A stretch of DNA of 15,680 bases from Pseudomonadota bacterium (GCA_023388675.1 JAEWFU010000144.1:1-15680); one strand, 5' to 3'; shown: positions 7,254 to 14,230, counted from the first letter of the stretch. A program made the numbers and translations. Notes: generated from the letters alone by a model not told the origin.

Positions 7254-7798
7254 GACGGGCGCTTTGGCTCGCGGCCACGCTCGTATTGTTCGCCGCCACT
7301 CTTGGCCTGACCGGATGGCCGGATTTCAAGGACCTCGCCCATCAGCGTGAATGGAATGTCACGCGCGCCGAAACCGCCGAAGAGGCACTGGCAGGCGTTC
7401 AAGTCAGCGTGCGGGAAGCGCACGCCTCCGTCATCGAGGGTGGGGCGGATCGTGCCCTCCTTCACTTGCGCGTCGATCTGCAGGGCACGCCGGAAGCCGC
7501 CGCGGCATGGGTGGATTGCCGCGCCAGCCTGCGAGGAGCGGATGGCAAGACGTGGCTGCCTCTCACCAGCTATTTTATACGCGGCGCGATCAAGATTCTG
7601 GCATCGGACGGGAAGGATAACGGCAATTGCAGTGTCGCGGCTGTTTCGGGGACCGGCCCGGCAACGTTTGACGAGATCTATCGCATCCCGGCGTCGGCTC
7701 TCGACAATCTGACCCTGCACGTCTCGGGCTACGGAACGCGGCCAGCCGCGCTGGCATTCGAGATCGAACCCACGGTGCGCGTGTTCAAAGCGGAATAG
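7250..7798 (+). CDS. Single-pass or secreted beta-rich protein, function unknown (locus gene 3)
   Basis: 182-residue protein of unknown function, the last gene of the three-gene unit. An N-terminal hydrophobic segment (LWLAATLVLFAATLGLTGW, residues 5-23) acts as anchor or signal. The outside part has RALLHLRVDLQGTPEAAAAW (68-87), a strand pair separated by a loop, and LDNLTLHVSGYG (151-162), similar in order to genes 1 and 2. Two cysteines, Cys90 and Cys127, lie in the predicted outside domain and could form a disulfide; genes 1 and 2 lack cysteine there. The stop at 7796-7798 is directly followed by the stop of the convergent gene, so there is no room for a terminator between them. Confidence 0.7.
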   Translation: MRRALWLAATLVLFAATLGLTGWPDFKDLAHQREWNVTRAETAEEALAGVQVSVREAHASVIEGGADRALLHLRVDLQGTPEAAAAWVDCRASLRGADGKTWLPLTSYFIRGAIKILASDGKDNGNCSVAAVSGTGPATFDEIYRIPASALDNLTLHVSGYGTRPAALAFEIEPTVRVFKAE

Positions 7799-9118
7799 CT
7801 ACAGATTCGTCGATGAGCCTTGCGGGACCGGCGCGGATGTCGCTGCCCGTTGCTGGGCGCGACCGGCCAGTTCCAGGCCCGCCGCAAGAATGCAGAACTG
7901 GACGACGACGACGATCAGCCCGTTTTGGGGCTGGCCCGGAAAACCGAACAGGATGTTCAGCGGATGTTGCAGGAGCCGCCACACGAGCGGATCCTGCGGG
8001 CCGACAAGCTGGGTTGCGCCGATCCAGGCCCATCGCCCGAGCCAGTCGGCAAGGCGCCAGAGCACGACGACGGAGACGGTAAGCGCGGCGCCGGCCGAGG
8101 CCGCCAGCATCACCCCGTTGACGACGGCGTGCCATCGTCTCACCGTTCCACCCCAGAAGTAACCGATGAAGTCGGTGACGGGCTTCGGCAGGCTGGTCCA
8201 GCGGTTCAGCATGCGGCCCGTCATCCGCTCGGTCACACTCGTCATCATGTTCAGGTCGTGACCGTAGATGATCGCGCCGAGATTGAACCAGATCAGCGGC
8301 AGGGCCGCATACCAGAACAGCAACGTCAGCCACGGCCAAAGCTGGAATTCGGCGGGCCAGTCCACCGGCCGCATCGCCGGGCTCATCACTTCGGCGCCGG
8401 CCGCGGGGATCAATGACTGCAGGATATCCCTGGGTGAAGGGAGCTGCGCAAGCCATTCCACGAACTGCGCCTGCCAGCCCGAAATCAGATAGAGACCGAG
8501 CAGGACCCAGGTGGCTTCGCAGGCTACGATGAACAGCGGCCAGAGGCGATTGCCGGTCTTCTTGTGCCGTTGCTTCGCGGCCCGGCGCAGCACCCATATG
8601 ACGAGGACCGCCACGCCGATCCACAATGAACTCTCCACCTCCAACGCGGTAGGGCCGGTCTTTTCCGGATTCAGGAAGTCGATACGGCTCATCTGGATAT
8701 CGAGGAACAGTCTCGAATAGTCGCGCAACGTGTTCGACAGGAAGCCCCAGCCCGCATAGTAGCCATAGAACGGAATGAGGACGGCCAGCAGCGCGCCGGC
8801 AAAAAAACTGCGGTCGCGGACCTCGGGCTCGATCGTTTCCGCCTCAGGAGGCTGATGTCGTCTTCGCAGCAGCGGCAGTCCGTCGCGCAGGACGATGAAC
8901 ATCGCCGCGAAGACGAGAAGCTGCAGCAATATGATGGGCGCGAGCGCAATCAGGCCTGCAAACCGGCTCAGGAGCCCGATTTCAACCGCGCCGCGCAGCA
9001 GCAGGATATTGAGGAGATAGCTGCCCATCCAGATGGTGCTGAGCGGAGCGCCGAATCGCACGAGAAGGTTTGCGCTCAGCCCGATGTGGGCGCCGACGAT
9101 AGATAAGGTCCCGGGCAT
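7799..9118 (-). CDS. Polytopic membrane protein, function unknown
   Basis: 439-residue protein I do not recognise. Hydrophobic segments lie near 33-45, 53-78, 104-125, 164-179, 192-215, 258-288, 333-357 and 398-418, so seven or eight helices are likely. A basic-then-acidic cytoplasmic-like loop (RRRHQPPEAETIEPEV) lies at 85-100, and another basic loop (RRAAKQRHKKTGNRLW) at 178-193. Between helices are long outside-like stretches (about 126-160 and 216-257), unusual for a small-molecule transporter. The C-terminal 20 residues are polar. Start ATG 9118 has only a weak AGAGG some distance upstream; a promoter-like pair lies at 9175-9204. It converges on the three single-anchor genes with no gap. 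Shared function with them is an inference from this arrangement. Confidence 0.7.
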   Translation of the reverse strand: MPGTLSIVGAHIGLSANLLVRFGAPLSTIWMGSYLLNILLLRGAVEIGLLSRFAGLIALAPIILLQLLVFAAMFIVLRDGLPLLRRRHQPPEAETIEPEVRDRSFFAGALLAVLIPFYGYYAGWGFLSNTLRDYSRLFLDIQMSRIDFLNPEKTGPTALEVESSLWIGVAVLVIWVLRRAAKQRHKKTGNRLWPLFIVACEATWVLLGLYLISGWQAQFVEWLAQLPSPRDILQSLIPAAGAEVMSPAMRPVDWPAEFQLWPWLTLLFWYAALPLIWFNLGAIIYGHDLNMMTSVTERMTGRMLNRWTSLPKPVTDFIGYFWGGTVRRWHAVVNGVMLAASAGAALTVSVVVLWRLADWLGRWAWIGATQLVGPQDPLVWRLLQHPLNILFGFPGQPQNGLIVVVVQFCILAAGLELAGRAQQRAATSAPVPQGSSTNL

Positions 9119-9174
9119 GTGTCGTCGCAGGCCTCTGAACGATCATTGTCGAGACCCCCGCCCGTCAAGATTCC

Positions 9175-9204
9175 ATTCTAGGCTGCTGTCATTGGGTATC
9201 GCAA
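9175..9204 (-). promoter_or_regulatory. Candidate promoter for the polytopic membrane protein gene
   Basis: On the - strand, TTGCGA (9199-9204) and TAGAAT (9175-9180) are separated by 18 bp, with five of six -10 bases matching consensus. The predicted start would give a leader of about 50 nt before ATG 9118. A second -35-like TTGACG at 9163-9168 has no good partner. Confidence 0.35.
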
Positions 9205-9334
9205 GGTGTAGAGCAGCGCGCCAAGCACCACCTATGCGCGTCACGGCTAATACGCCTGCGTGATGCGTGGCGCATATCCCGGAGGAGGCGGAATCCCGGA
9301 AGCTGTGGGAATGCAACGCTTTGCAGCCTGAAAG

Positions 9335-9409
9335 TGGCTCCCCGGGCCGGATTCGAACCAGCGACCAACCGGTTAACAGCCGGTTGCTCTACCGCTGAGC
9401 TACCGGGGA
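9335..9409 (-). tRNA. tRNA-Asn (anticodon GTT)
   Basis: Full cloverleaf on the - strand with encoded CCA. The acceptor arms TCCCCGG and CCGGGGA pair over seven bases with G as discriminator. The D arm is GCTC/GAGC, the anticodon arm ACCGG/CCGGT with loop CTGTTAA, and the T arm GCTGG/CCGGC with loop TTCGAAT. The anticodon GTT is at 9375-9377 (read on the - strand), so the tRNA is charged with asparagine. A short TGCAA/TTGCA hairpin at 9312-9325 follows and may help end transcription. Confidence 0.97.
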
Positions 9410-9435
9410 ATAGCCTGCTCGCGTGAACGGGGCAG

Positions 9436-9464
9436 CCTATAGCAAACAGTTTTCAGCTTTGCAA
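9436..9464 (-). promoter_or_regulatory. Promoter for tRNA-Asn
   Basis: On the - strand, TTGCAA (9459-9464) and TATAGG (9436-9441) are separated by exactly 17 bp. The -10 ends 27 bp before the mature tRNA 5' end, giving a short leader of about 20 nt. The -35 lies within the palindrome TTTGCAAA. Confidence 0.5.
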
Positions 9465-9579
9465 AGCGCCATTCTGCGATTTTTTCGCACTTTTGTCATT
9501 CGGCAACTGGCTTTGGCCAAACGCGCGCCTCATATGTCGCGGACACAGCGTGCCGGCAGGGCCGGAAAGGTGGCACTTG

Positions 9580-9885
9580 ATGGAAAAACCGGAACAGAAC
9601 GAATGCGGCAGGACGCGCACGATCAGGTTGCTCGGCCGCGAGATCACCATGCCGCAGTCACGACTGTTGCGCATCTTCATCGGTGGACTGCTGGTTTTCC
9701 TCGGCTGCTTCGGCTTCCTGCCGGTTCTCGGTTTCTGGATGATTCCCGTCGGCCTCGTCATCCTGTCCTATGAATTTGCCACGGTGAGGCGATGGCGCCG
9801 GCGCACCGAGGTCTGGTGGGCCGAGAAACGCGGTCGGCGTCGCGCTCGCGATCGGCAGCAGTTCGACGACGCCGACGGGCGCTGA
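9580..9885 (+). CDS. Small two-helix membrane protein, PGPGW-like
   Basis: 101-residue protein of unknown function. A polar N-terminus (1-28) is followed by two hydrophobic helices near 29-49 and 51-66, joined by a short Gly-Pro turn (GFLPVLGFWMIP), then EFATVRRWRRRTEVWW and a strongly basic tail. This layout, with the second helix followed by a Glu-Phe then arginine/tryptophan cluster, resembles the putative transmembrane family Pfam names PGPGW; the exact motif is not present, so the family link is tentative. ATG 9580 has AAAGG nine bases upstream; the frame is open to 9493 without a better start. creA begins 23 bp after its stop, so the two may be co-transcribed. A perfect TTTGGCCAAA palindrome at 9512-9521 lies in its upstream region. 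Confidence 0.7.
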   Translation: MEKPEQNECGRTRTIRLLGREITMPQSRLLRIFIGGLLVFLGCFGFLPVLGFWMIPVGLVILSYEFATVRRWRRRTEVWWAEKRGRRRARDRQQFDDADGR

Positions 9886-9908
9886 CGCGCGAAACGAGGA
9901 GAGTGGGT

Positions 9909-10397
9909 ATGCGGTCAATCAATTGGTTCGGCAGCTTCGCGATTGCGATGTCGGTTTGCGGCACGTCATGGGCCCAGCAAGTTGGCGAGGTCGGCGTGGA
10001 CTGGACGGGCAACGACATCATTGTCGAGGCGGTCAAGGATCCCGAGGTGGATGGCGTGACATGCCATGTGTCCTATTTCGACCGGGGGATCATCGATCGG
10101 CTGCGCAAGGGCAACTACTTCGAAAATCCGTCGGACACGGCGATTTCCTGCAATCAGACGGGACCGATCACGATCGGCGAAATCGAGCTGGGAGAAGATG
10201 GCGAGGAGGTCTTCAAACAGGGTATCAGCCTGATCTGGAAAGAACAGGTGGTGAACCGCATTTACGACAAGGCCAACGACACGCTGATCTATCTGGCCCA
10301 TTCGCGGCAGGTGCAGGACGGTTCGGCCAAGATGTCGATCTCGACCGTGCCGCTGTATGGCCAATCGGTAGAGTGGACCAACGGCAAGCCGCAGTAG
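9909..10397 (+). CDS. creA: CreA family periplasmic protein
   Basis: 162-residue secreted protein. Residues 1-22 form a signal peptide ending SWA before Gln23. The mature domain matches the CreA family by remembered similarity to the E. coli protein: IIVEAVKDPEVDGVTCHVSY (37-56), SDTAISCNQTGPI (75-87), EEVFKQGISLIWKEQVVNRI (99-118) and the ending TLIYLAHSRQVQDGS...MSISTVPLY. Cys52 and Cys81 are the two family cysteines and probably form a disulfide. Despite its name the family has no proven regulatory role, so the function remains unknown. ATG 9909 has GAGGAG seven bases upstream. A hairpin with coding-like sequence follows the stop. Confidence 0.92.
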   Translation: MRSINWFGSFAIAMSVCGTSWAQQVGEVGVDWTGNDIIVEAVKDPEVDGVTCHVSYFDRGIIDRLRKGNYFENPSDTAISCNQTGPITIGEIELGEDGEEVFKQGISLIWKEQVVNRIYDKANDTLIYLAHSRQVQDGSAKMSISTVPLYGQSVEWTNGKPQ

Positions 10398-10450
10398 CGC
10401 CGCTGGAAGGCGGGCGAGTTGCTTCGGTATGGCGCGCAGGAGCTGATCGT

Positions 10451-10479
10451 GGCGTTCCGTGAACCTTATTCGGAATGCC
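10451..10479. repeat. Inverted repeat downstream of creA
   Basis: Nine pairs (one G-T), GGCGTTCCG at 10451-10459 and CGGAATGCC at 10471-10479, enclose an 11-nt loop. It begins 54 bp after the creA stop. No U-tract follows, so it is more like a 3'-end hairpin or a dispersed palindromic element than a classical terminator; a single window cannot show whether it is repeated in the genome. Confidence 0.45.
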
Positions 10480-10568
10480 GTCGAGGATTTCTATCAGAAC
10501 GGACAGCCGGCGCTTGACGCCGTTTGCGGCTCAACCTATTGAGGCGCCTGCAAGCGCGCATGCGTCGA

Positions 10569-10642
10569 GGCCTCGTGGCGGAGTGGTTACGCAGAGGACT
10601 GCAAATCCTTGCACCCCGGTTCGATTCCGGGCGAGGCCTCCA
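10569..10642 (+). tRNA. tRNA-Cys (anticodon GCA)
   Basis: Complete cloverleaf with encoded CCA. The acceptor arms GGCCTCG and CGAGGCC pair over seven bases with T as discriminator. The anticodon arm is GAGGA/TCCTT with loop CTGCAAA, placing anticodon GCA at 10601-10603, and the T arm is CCCGG/CCGGG with loop TTCGATT. This is the cysteine tRNA. A short hairpin with a T-run follows directly. Confidence 0.97.
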
Positions 10643-10645
10643 ATT

Positions 10646-10661
10646 CGCCCGAAGGCGTTTT
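10646..10661 (+). terminator. Short rho-independent terminator after tRNA-Cys
   Basis: CGCC, loop CGAA, GGCG, then TTTT, beginning three bases after the CCA end. The stem is only 4 bp, but the tetraloop and directly adjoining T-run, and the position right behind the tRNA, support the call. Confidence 0.5.
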
Positions 10662-11010
10662 ACCACGACTTTTGAGCGCTTCCTTTCCCTTGAATTTCGC
10701 CTGACATTTTTCGGTGAAGCGGCACGGCTGCGCGTTGCGAACCCAGCCGCATCGGGAGCCGTGACCGTGACGGGCGGGGCGCACATCTGAAAAGATGCCC
10801 GGCATTATCCAACAAAGCGCGTTCGGCACCTTGAGGTGCGGCATTCGGATCGCTAAGTGCTTGATTGACGGTGCGGGCGATTTTTGTCACACCCGCGCGG
10901 AACACGTAGCACATCGTCGGGGTGCGTCTTCGGGCGGACGTCGAGCCTCTGGCAGGCGATGTTCTATCCGATTGGGCAGAGCGCCGGCGCGGCGCCGGAC
11001 GGGTTGAGAC
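10662..11010. other. Intergenic region between tRNA-Cys and the PIMT-like gene
   Basis: About 350 bp with no gene I can support; open frames here are products of high GC or run through the tRNA. I see two small hairpins (GCACC/GGTGC at 10826-10839, and ATGCC/GGCAT at 10794-10804) and a GC-rich CCGGCGC/GCGCCGG self-complementary stretch at 10984-10998, 12 bases before the next start codon, where it could limit ribosome access. A -35-like TTGACG at 10865-10870 has no convincing -10 partner. Confidence 0.5.
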
Positions 11011-11685
11011 ATGACTGCCGATTTCCACGAACAGCGGGTCAAGATGGTCGATGGCCAGGTGCGCACGACCGATGTGACGAATGTCGACATCCTCTCGGCG
11101 ATGCTGACTCTGCCGCGCGAGGATTTCGTTCCGGACGCCAAGCGTCCGCTCGCCTATATCGACGAAGACCTTGAGATCGCGCCCGCTCGCGACGGCAGGC
11201 CTGCCCGCTTCCTGATGGAGCCGTCGCCCTTTGCCCGGCTGCTGCAGCTTGCCGGCGTCCGCTCCGGCGATCTCGTGCTCGATGTCGGCTGCGGGACCGG
11301 TTATTCCACCGCCGTGCTTTCCAGGCTTGCCAGCTTCGCAGTCGCGCTGGAGAGCGATTCGGAACTTGCCGCGCGCGCCAACGAGGTGCTCGCCAGCCTC
11401 GGCTGCGAGAACGTTTCCGTGGTCGAAGGACCGTTGACGGCCGGCCACGCCGCGCAGGCGCCCTACGATGTCATTTTCATCAACGGTGCGGTCGACGAGG
11501 TTTCTCCTGCGCTGTTCGACCAGCTCAACGAAGGTGGACGGCTCGTCGCGGTGATCGGCGAGGGCAATTCGGGCTGGGCGACGCTCTACGTGAAGGAAGA
11601 CGGCCTGGTTTCCCGCCGCAACGGTTTCAACGCGGCGGTAAAGCCTCTGGCGGAATTCCGGCGCTTGCCTGCATTTGAATTTTAG
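11011..11685 (+). CDS. Protein-L-isoaspartate O-methyltransferase family protein (divergent, pcm-like)
   Basis: 224-residue Rossmann-fold SAM methyltransferase. PIMT enzymes methylate damaged isoaspartyl residues so they can be repaired. Family features: an N-terminal RVKMVDGQVRTTDV block, LPREDFVP (34-41), AYIDEDLEI (48-56), SAM motif I LDVGCGTGYSTAVL (90-103), acidic VALES (111-115), YDVIFINGAV (152-161) and LNEGGRLVAVIG (172-183). The canonical Ser-Gln-Pro catalytic segment just before motif I is absent and replaced by RFLMEPSPFARLLQL (66-80), so repair activity is doubtful. ATG 11011 has only a weak GGGTTGAG upstream. It precedes tolC by about 200 bp on the same strand, an arrangement I associate with Rhizobiales; the two may be linked in envelope function, which is inference. 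Confidence 0.82.
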   Translation: MTADFHEQRVKMVDGQVRTTDVTNVDILSAMLTLPREDFVPDAKRPLAYIDEDLEIAPARDGRPARFLMEPSPFARLLQLAGVRSGDLVLDVGCGTGYSTAVLSRLASFAVALESDSELAARANEVLASLGCENVSVVEGPLTAGHAAQAPYDVIFINGAVDEVSPALFDQLNEGGRLVAVIGEGNSGWATLYVKEDGLVSRRNGFNAAVKPLAEFRRLPAFEF

Positions 11686-11715
11686 AGGACGCTGAAGTTT
11701 AAAAAGTCCTGAATT

Positions 11716-11731
11716 GTTACCTATCTGTAAC
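11716..11731. promoter_or_regulatory. GTTAC-N6-GTAAC inverted repeat upstream of tolC
   Basis: Two perfect 5-bp arms, GTTAC (11716-11720) and GTAAC (11727-11731), separated by CTATCT, lie in an AT-richer patch (about 11698-11731) of an otherwise GC-rich 204-bp leader, about 160 bp before the tolC start. The size and symmetry fit an operator for a dimeric regulator. No clear -35/-10 pair could be assigned around it. Confidence 0.35.
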
Positions 11732-11889
11732 GCCCTCGACAGGGAAAGTGGTGTAGCGTCGGGCCCGGGAGCGAGCGGAATCGCTTGAGAGCGAGGTCCG
11801 AGAGTTGTGTTGCTCGCCGTGCGGCGGCGATAGATCAATTCGGTTGGGGTGCTTCAGGCAGGTCCCGTCGAGACTTTAAGAGGTGGTTC

Positions 11890-13272
11890 GTGTCTGTTGT
11901 TCGCAAAGGCCTTTTCGCTGCAGTTGCCTTGTCGGGGGTGCTCTCCTTCGCCGTGCCGTCTCTGGCCGAGACAATCCATGGCGCGATGGCCAAGGCCTAT
12001 CAGAACAATTCCAGCCTGAATTCCGCCCGCGCCGGCGTGCGCGTGACGGATGAAGGTGTTGCCATCGCCAAATCGGGTTGGCGTCCGGTGATCGGCGCCA
12101 CAGGCAGCCTCAGCTATACCGAAAGCAACAATTCAGGCGAGGTGCGTGCCGGTTCGTTCGGCGTGCAGATCCAGCAGTCGCTGTTCGACGGCTTCCAGAC
12201 GCAGAACAACGTGCGTGCCGCCGAGTCGCGGGTGCGTGCATCGAACGAGAGCCTGCGCAACAGCGAGCAGGACATCCTGTTCAACGCGGCCGCCGCCTAT
12301 CTCGACGTCCTTCGCGATCGCCAGATCGCCGTGTTCCGCGAGCGCAACCTGGACTTCCTCGGCGAGCAGGTCCGCGCGGCGTCGTCCCGCTTCGAGGTGG
12401 GCGAGGGCACGCGCACCGACGTTGCGCAGGCGCAGGCGCAGCAGGCCGCGGCGGTGGCCCAGTTGAGCGCGGCGCGGGCGCAGGTGCAGGTGAGCGAAGC
12501 CGCCTATCTCAATTTCGTCGGCGACCGGCCGGGCCGCCTGGAGGGTGCGCGGCCGGTATCCAACCTGCTGCCGAACGGCATTGAAACGGCCGTCGGAGCA
12601 GGTTTGAACGAACATCCGGCTATCCAGGCAACTCTGCATCTGGTCGATGCGGCCGCCTTCGTGGTCAAGGCGACCGAGGGTTCCCTGCTGCCGCAGGTGA
12701 ACGCGCAGGCAGGCGTGTCGAGCAGCTTCCGCGATACCAACCTGCCGGGCGTCGGTGGTGGTGCGGTGGGTGACGGGACCACCAATTCAGCGTCGGTCGG
12801 CCTCAACCTGACCATCCCGATCTATCAGGGTGGACGTGTTTCGGCGCAGGTGCGCCAGTCGAAGGAATCGCTGGGTCAGGCCCGCATCGAGGTCGACGTG
12901 GCGCGCGACAGCGTGCGCCGTGCGGTTACGGCCGCGTGGACGCAATATGTCGCCGCGCGCGAGGTGGTGGCCGCCAACCGCGAACTGGTTTCGGCTGCAC
13001 AGCTTGCACTCTCGGGCGTGATCGAGGAGCGCGATGTCGGTCAGCGCACCACGCTCAACGTGCTGGAGGCGCAGGCCGACGTGATCACCGCCCAGATCAA
13101 TCTTGCCACTGCCGAGCGCGATGTCGTGGCGGCCAGCTACGCCATCGTGTCCGCGATGGGGCGGCTGTCGCCGGAGCGCCTCGGCCTTGCCGTCGAGACC
13201 TACAATCCGCGCGAGCATTACGATGCCGTGAAGGACAAGTGGATCGGCACGCGCACGCCGGACGGCCGCTAA
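11890..13272 (+). CDS. tolC: TolC family outer membrane efflux/secretion protein
   Basis: 460-residue outer-membrane channel subunit that forms the exit duct for RND/ABC efflux and type I secretion. A GTG start at 11890 is preferred: AAGAGGTGG lies just upstream and it places a proper signal peptide (MSVVRKGLFA, hydrophobic run, SLA cut near residue 26). The open frame continues up to 11785 without a ribosome site or signal sequence. The two structural repeats are clear: TIHGAMAKAYQNN, KSGWRPVIGATGSLSYTES and QSLFDGFQTQNNVRAAESRV in the first half, then SLLPQVNAQAGVSSSF, LTIPIYQGGRVSAQVRQS and QRTTLNVLEAQADVI in the second. Long alanine/glutamine-rich heptad helices (about 110-205 and 315-415) make up the periplasmic tunnel. 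Length is normal for the family. Confidence 0.92.
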   Translation: MSVVRKGLFAAVALSGVLSFAVPSLAETIHGAMAKAYQNNSSLNSARAGVRVTDEGVAIAKSGWRPVIGATGSLSYTESNNSGEVRAGSFGVQIQQSLFDGFQTQNNVRAAESRVRASNESLRNSEQDILFNAAAAYLDVLRDRQIAVFRERNLDFLGEQVRAASSRFEVGEGTRTDVAQAQAQQAAAVAQLSAARAQVQVSEAAYLNFVGDRPGRLEGARPVSNLLPNGIETAVGAGLNEHPAIQATLHLVDAAAFVVKATEGSLLPQVNAQAGVSSSFRDTNLPGVGGGAVGDGTTNSASVGLNLTIPIYQGGRVSAQVRQSKESLGQARIEVDVARDSVRRAVTAAWTQYVAAREVVAANRELVSAAQLALSGVIEERDVGQRTTLNVLEAQADVITAQINLATAERDVVAASYAIVSAMGRLSPERLGLAVETYNPREHYDAVKDKWIGTRTPDGR

Positions 13273-13443
13273 GGCTTATCCCCGGCGGCGCAAGACGCCC
13301 AAACTTGTGCGAAAGCTGCGCTGTGCCGAGAGGGGGGATTCTCTCGCGGCCTCGTGTCGTCTAGCCTAGGGACGATTCGGTCGCTGTCTGGCATGCAGGC
13401 GGGCGGGGCCGGCAATCGGATCAAGAAGGCGGCGATTTGAGTT

Positions 13444-14079
13444 ATGGCACAGACCGGAAGCGCACAGCGCGAACCCTCAATGGAGGAAATTCTCGCGTCC
13501 ATTCGCAGGATCATCGAGGATAGCGACACTGCGCGGCAGCCGGGCGACGACGACGCCACGCAGGCTGCCGGCAGCGTGGGTGACGAGGTCGAGGCCTTCC
13601 GCGCCGAACTCGACGAACCGGTCGCGTCCGTGGCGCAGCCGGTGAGCATGGCAGAGAACGAGGTGTCTGCCGGATATGTCGAGGCCGCCGACCTGAAAGA
13701 TGAACCCGCGCTGGAAGCTTTTTCGCTTCCGCAGGCGGAAGAAACTCCTGTGGCGGAAGCGGCGTTTCAGGACGACAGCGTCGACGTCACCCTGGACGAA
13801 ATGGATCTTTCGGCGACCGCTGGCGATGAACCTCCGGCAGCCGAAGCACCGGGCGCGCTGGTGAAGCCGGCAATCCTCTCCGATCAGGCCGGCCGGCAGG
13901 TCGCAGCCGCATTCGGCGAGCTTTCGGAAGTCTTTGCCGCAAGCAGGCGCCGCTCGTTCGACGAGATGGCGGAAGAGATGCTGCGGCCGATGCTGCAGGA
14001 CTGGCTGGACAACAACCTGCCGACGCTGGTGGAAAAGCTGGTGCGCGAGGAGATCGAGCGGGTCGCGCGCGGCGGCTGA
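13444..14079 (+). CDS. popZ: PopZ (DUF2497) polar organising protein
   Basis: 211-residue protein. PopZ self-assembles into a polymeric hub at the cell pole of alphaproteobacteria and anchors ParB-bound centromeres and signalling proteins. The diagnostic ends are both present: the N-terminal client-binding helix EPSMEEILASIRRIIEDS (10-27) and the C-terminal assembly region RRRSFDEMAEEMLRPML followed by DWLDNNLPTLVEKLVREEI (168-204). Between them, about residues 30-145 are acidic, proline- and alanine-rich and probably disordered, as in known PopZ proteins, and this linker makes it longer than the Caulobacter protein (177 residues as I recall). The ATG 13444 ribosome site is weak (AGAAGG 14 bases upstream). 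It follows tolC by 171 bp and is closed by a strong terminator. Confidence 0.93.
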   Translation: MAQTGSAQREPSMEEILASIRRIIEDSDTARQPGDDDATQAAGSVGDEVEAFRAELDEPVASVAQPVSMAENEVSAGYVEAADLKDEPALEAFSLPQAEETPVAEAAFQDDSVDVTLDEMDLSATAGDEPPAAEAPGALVKPAILSDQAGRQVAAAFGELSEVFAASRRRSFDEMAEEMLRPMLQDWLDNNLPTLVEKLVREEIERVARGG

Positions 14080-14105
14080 CCGTTTCCGACCGAGCGCCTT
14101 TGTCG

Positions 14106-14129
14106 ACGCCGCCCCCCGGGCGGCGTTTT
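14106..14129 (+). terminator. Rho-independent terminator after popZ
   Basis: A 9-bp perfect stem, ACGCCGCCC / GGGCGGCGT, with a CCC loop runs straight into a TTTT tract and begins 27 bp after the popZ stop. This separates the popZ transcript from valS. Confidence 0.85.
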
Positions 14130-14160
14130 CGTTGGCGGGAACCCTCGGAGGCCGGCGCAG

Positions 14161-14189
14161 TTGACTTGCCGGAGGGCTTCCGGTTTACA
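14161..14189 (+). promoter_or_regulatory. Candidate valS promoter with an inverted repeat in the spacer
   Basis: TTGACT (14161-14166), a five-of-six -35 match, is followed after 17 bp by TTTACA (14184-14189), a modest -10. The predicted start lies about 35 nt before the valS ATG. The spacer contains the inverted repeat CCGGA-GGGCT-TCCGG (14169-14183). The position right after the popZ terminator supports an independent promoter here. Confidence 0.45.
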
Positions 14190-14230
14190 CCGGCGCACAT
14201 CTTCTTCCCGAAATCCGTTGGATCGCTTCG

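Noticed and set aside
9263..9300. Short repeats near the tRNA-Asn 3' side (ATGCG/CGCAT and two ATCCCGGA copies), considered as an integration site
   Set aside because: There is no integrase, no duplicated tRNA end and no change in gene content nearby; the repeats are short enough to arise by chance.
10524..10790. 88-residue open frame reading AEWLRRGLQILAPRFDSGRG
   Set aside because: This is translated tRNA-Cys, a well-known false protein; the tRNA cloverleaf explains it fully.
10660..11838. 392-residue - strand open frame spanning the PIMT-like gene
   Set aside because: It is antisense to the SAM-methyltransferase motifs and crosses intergenic sequence; the + strand gene is far better supported.
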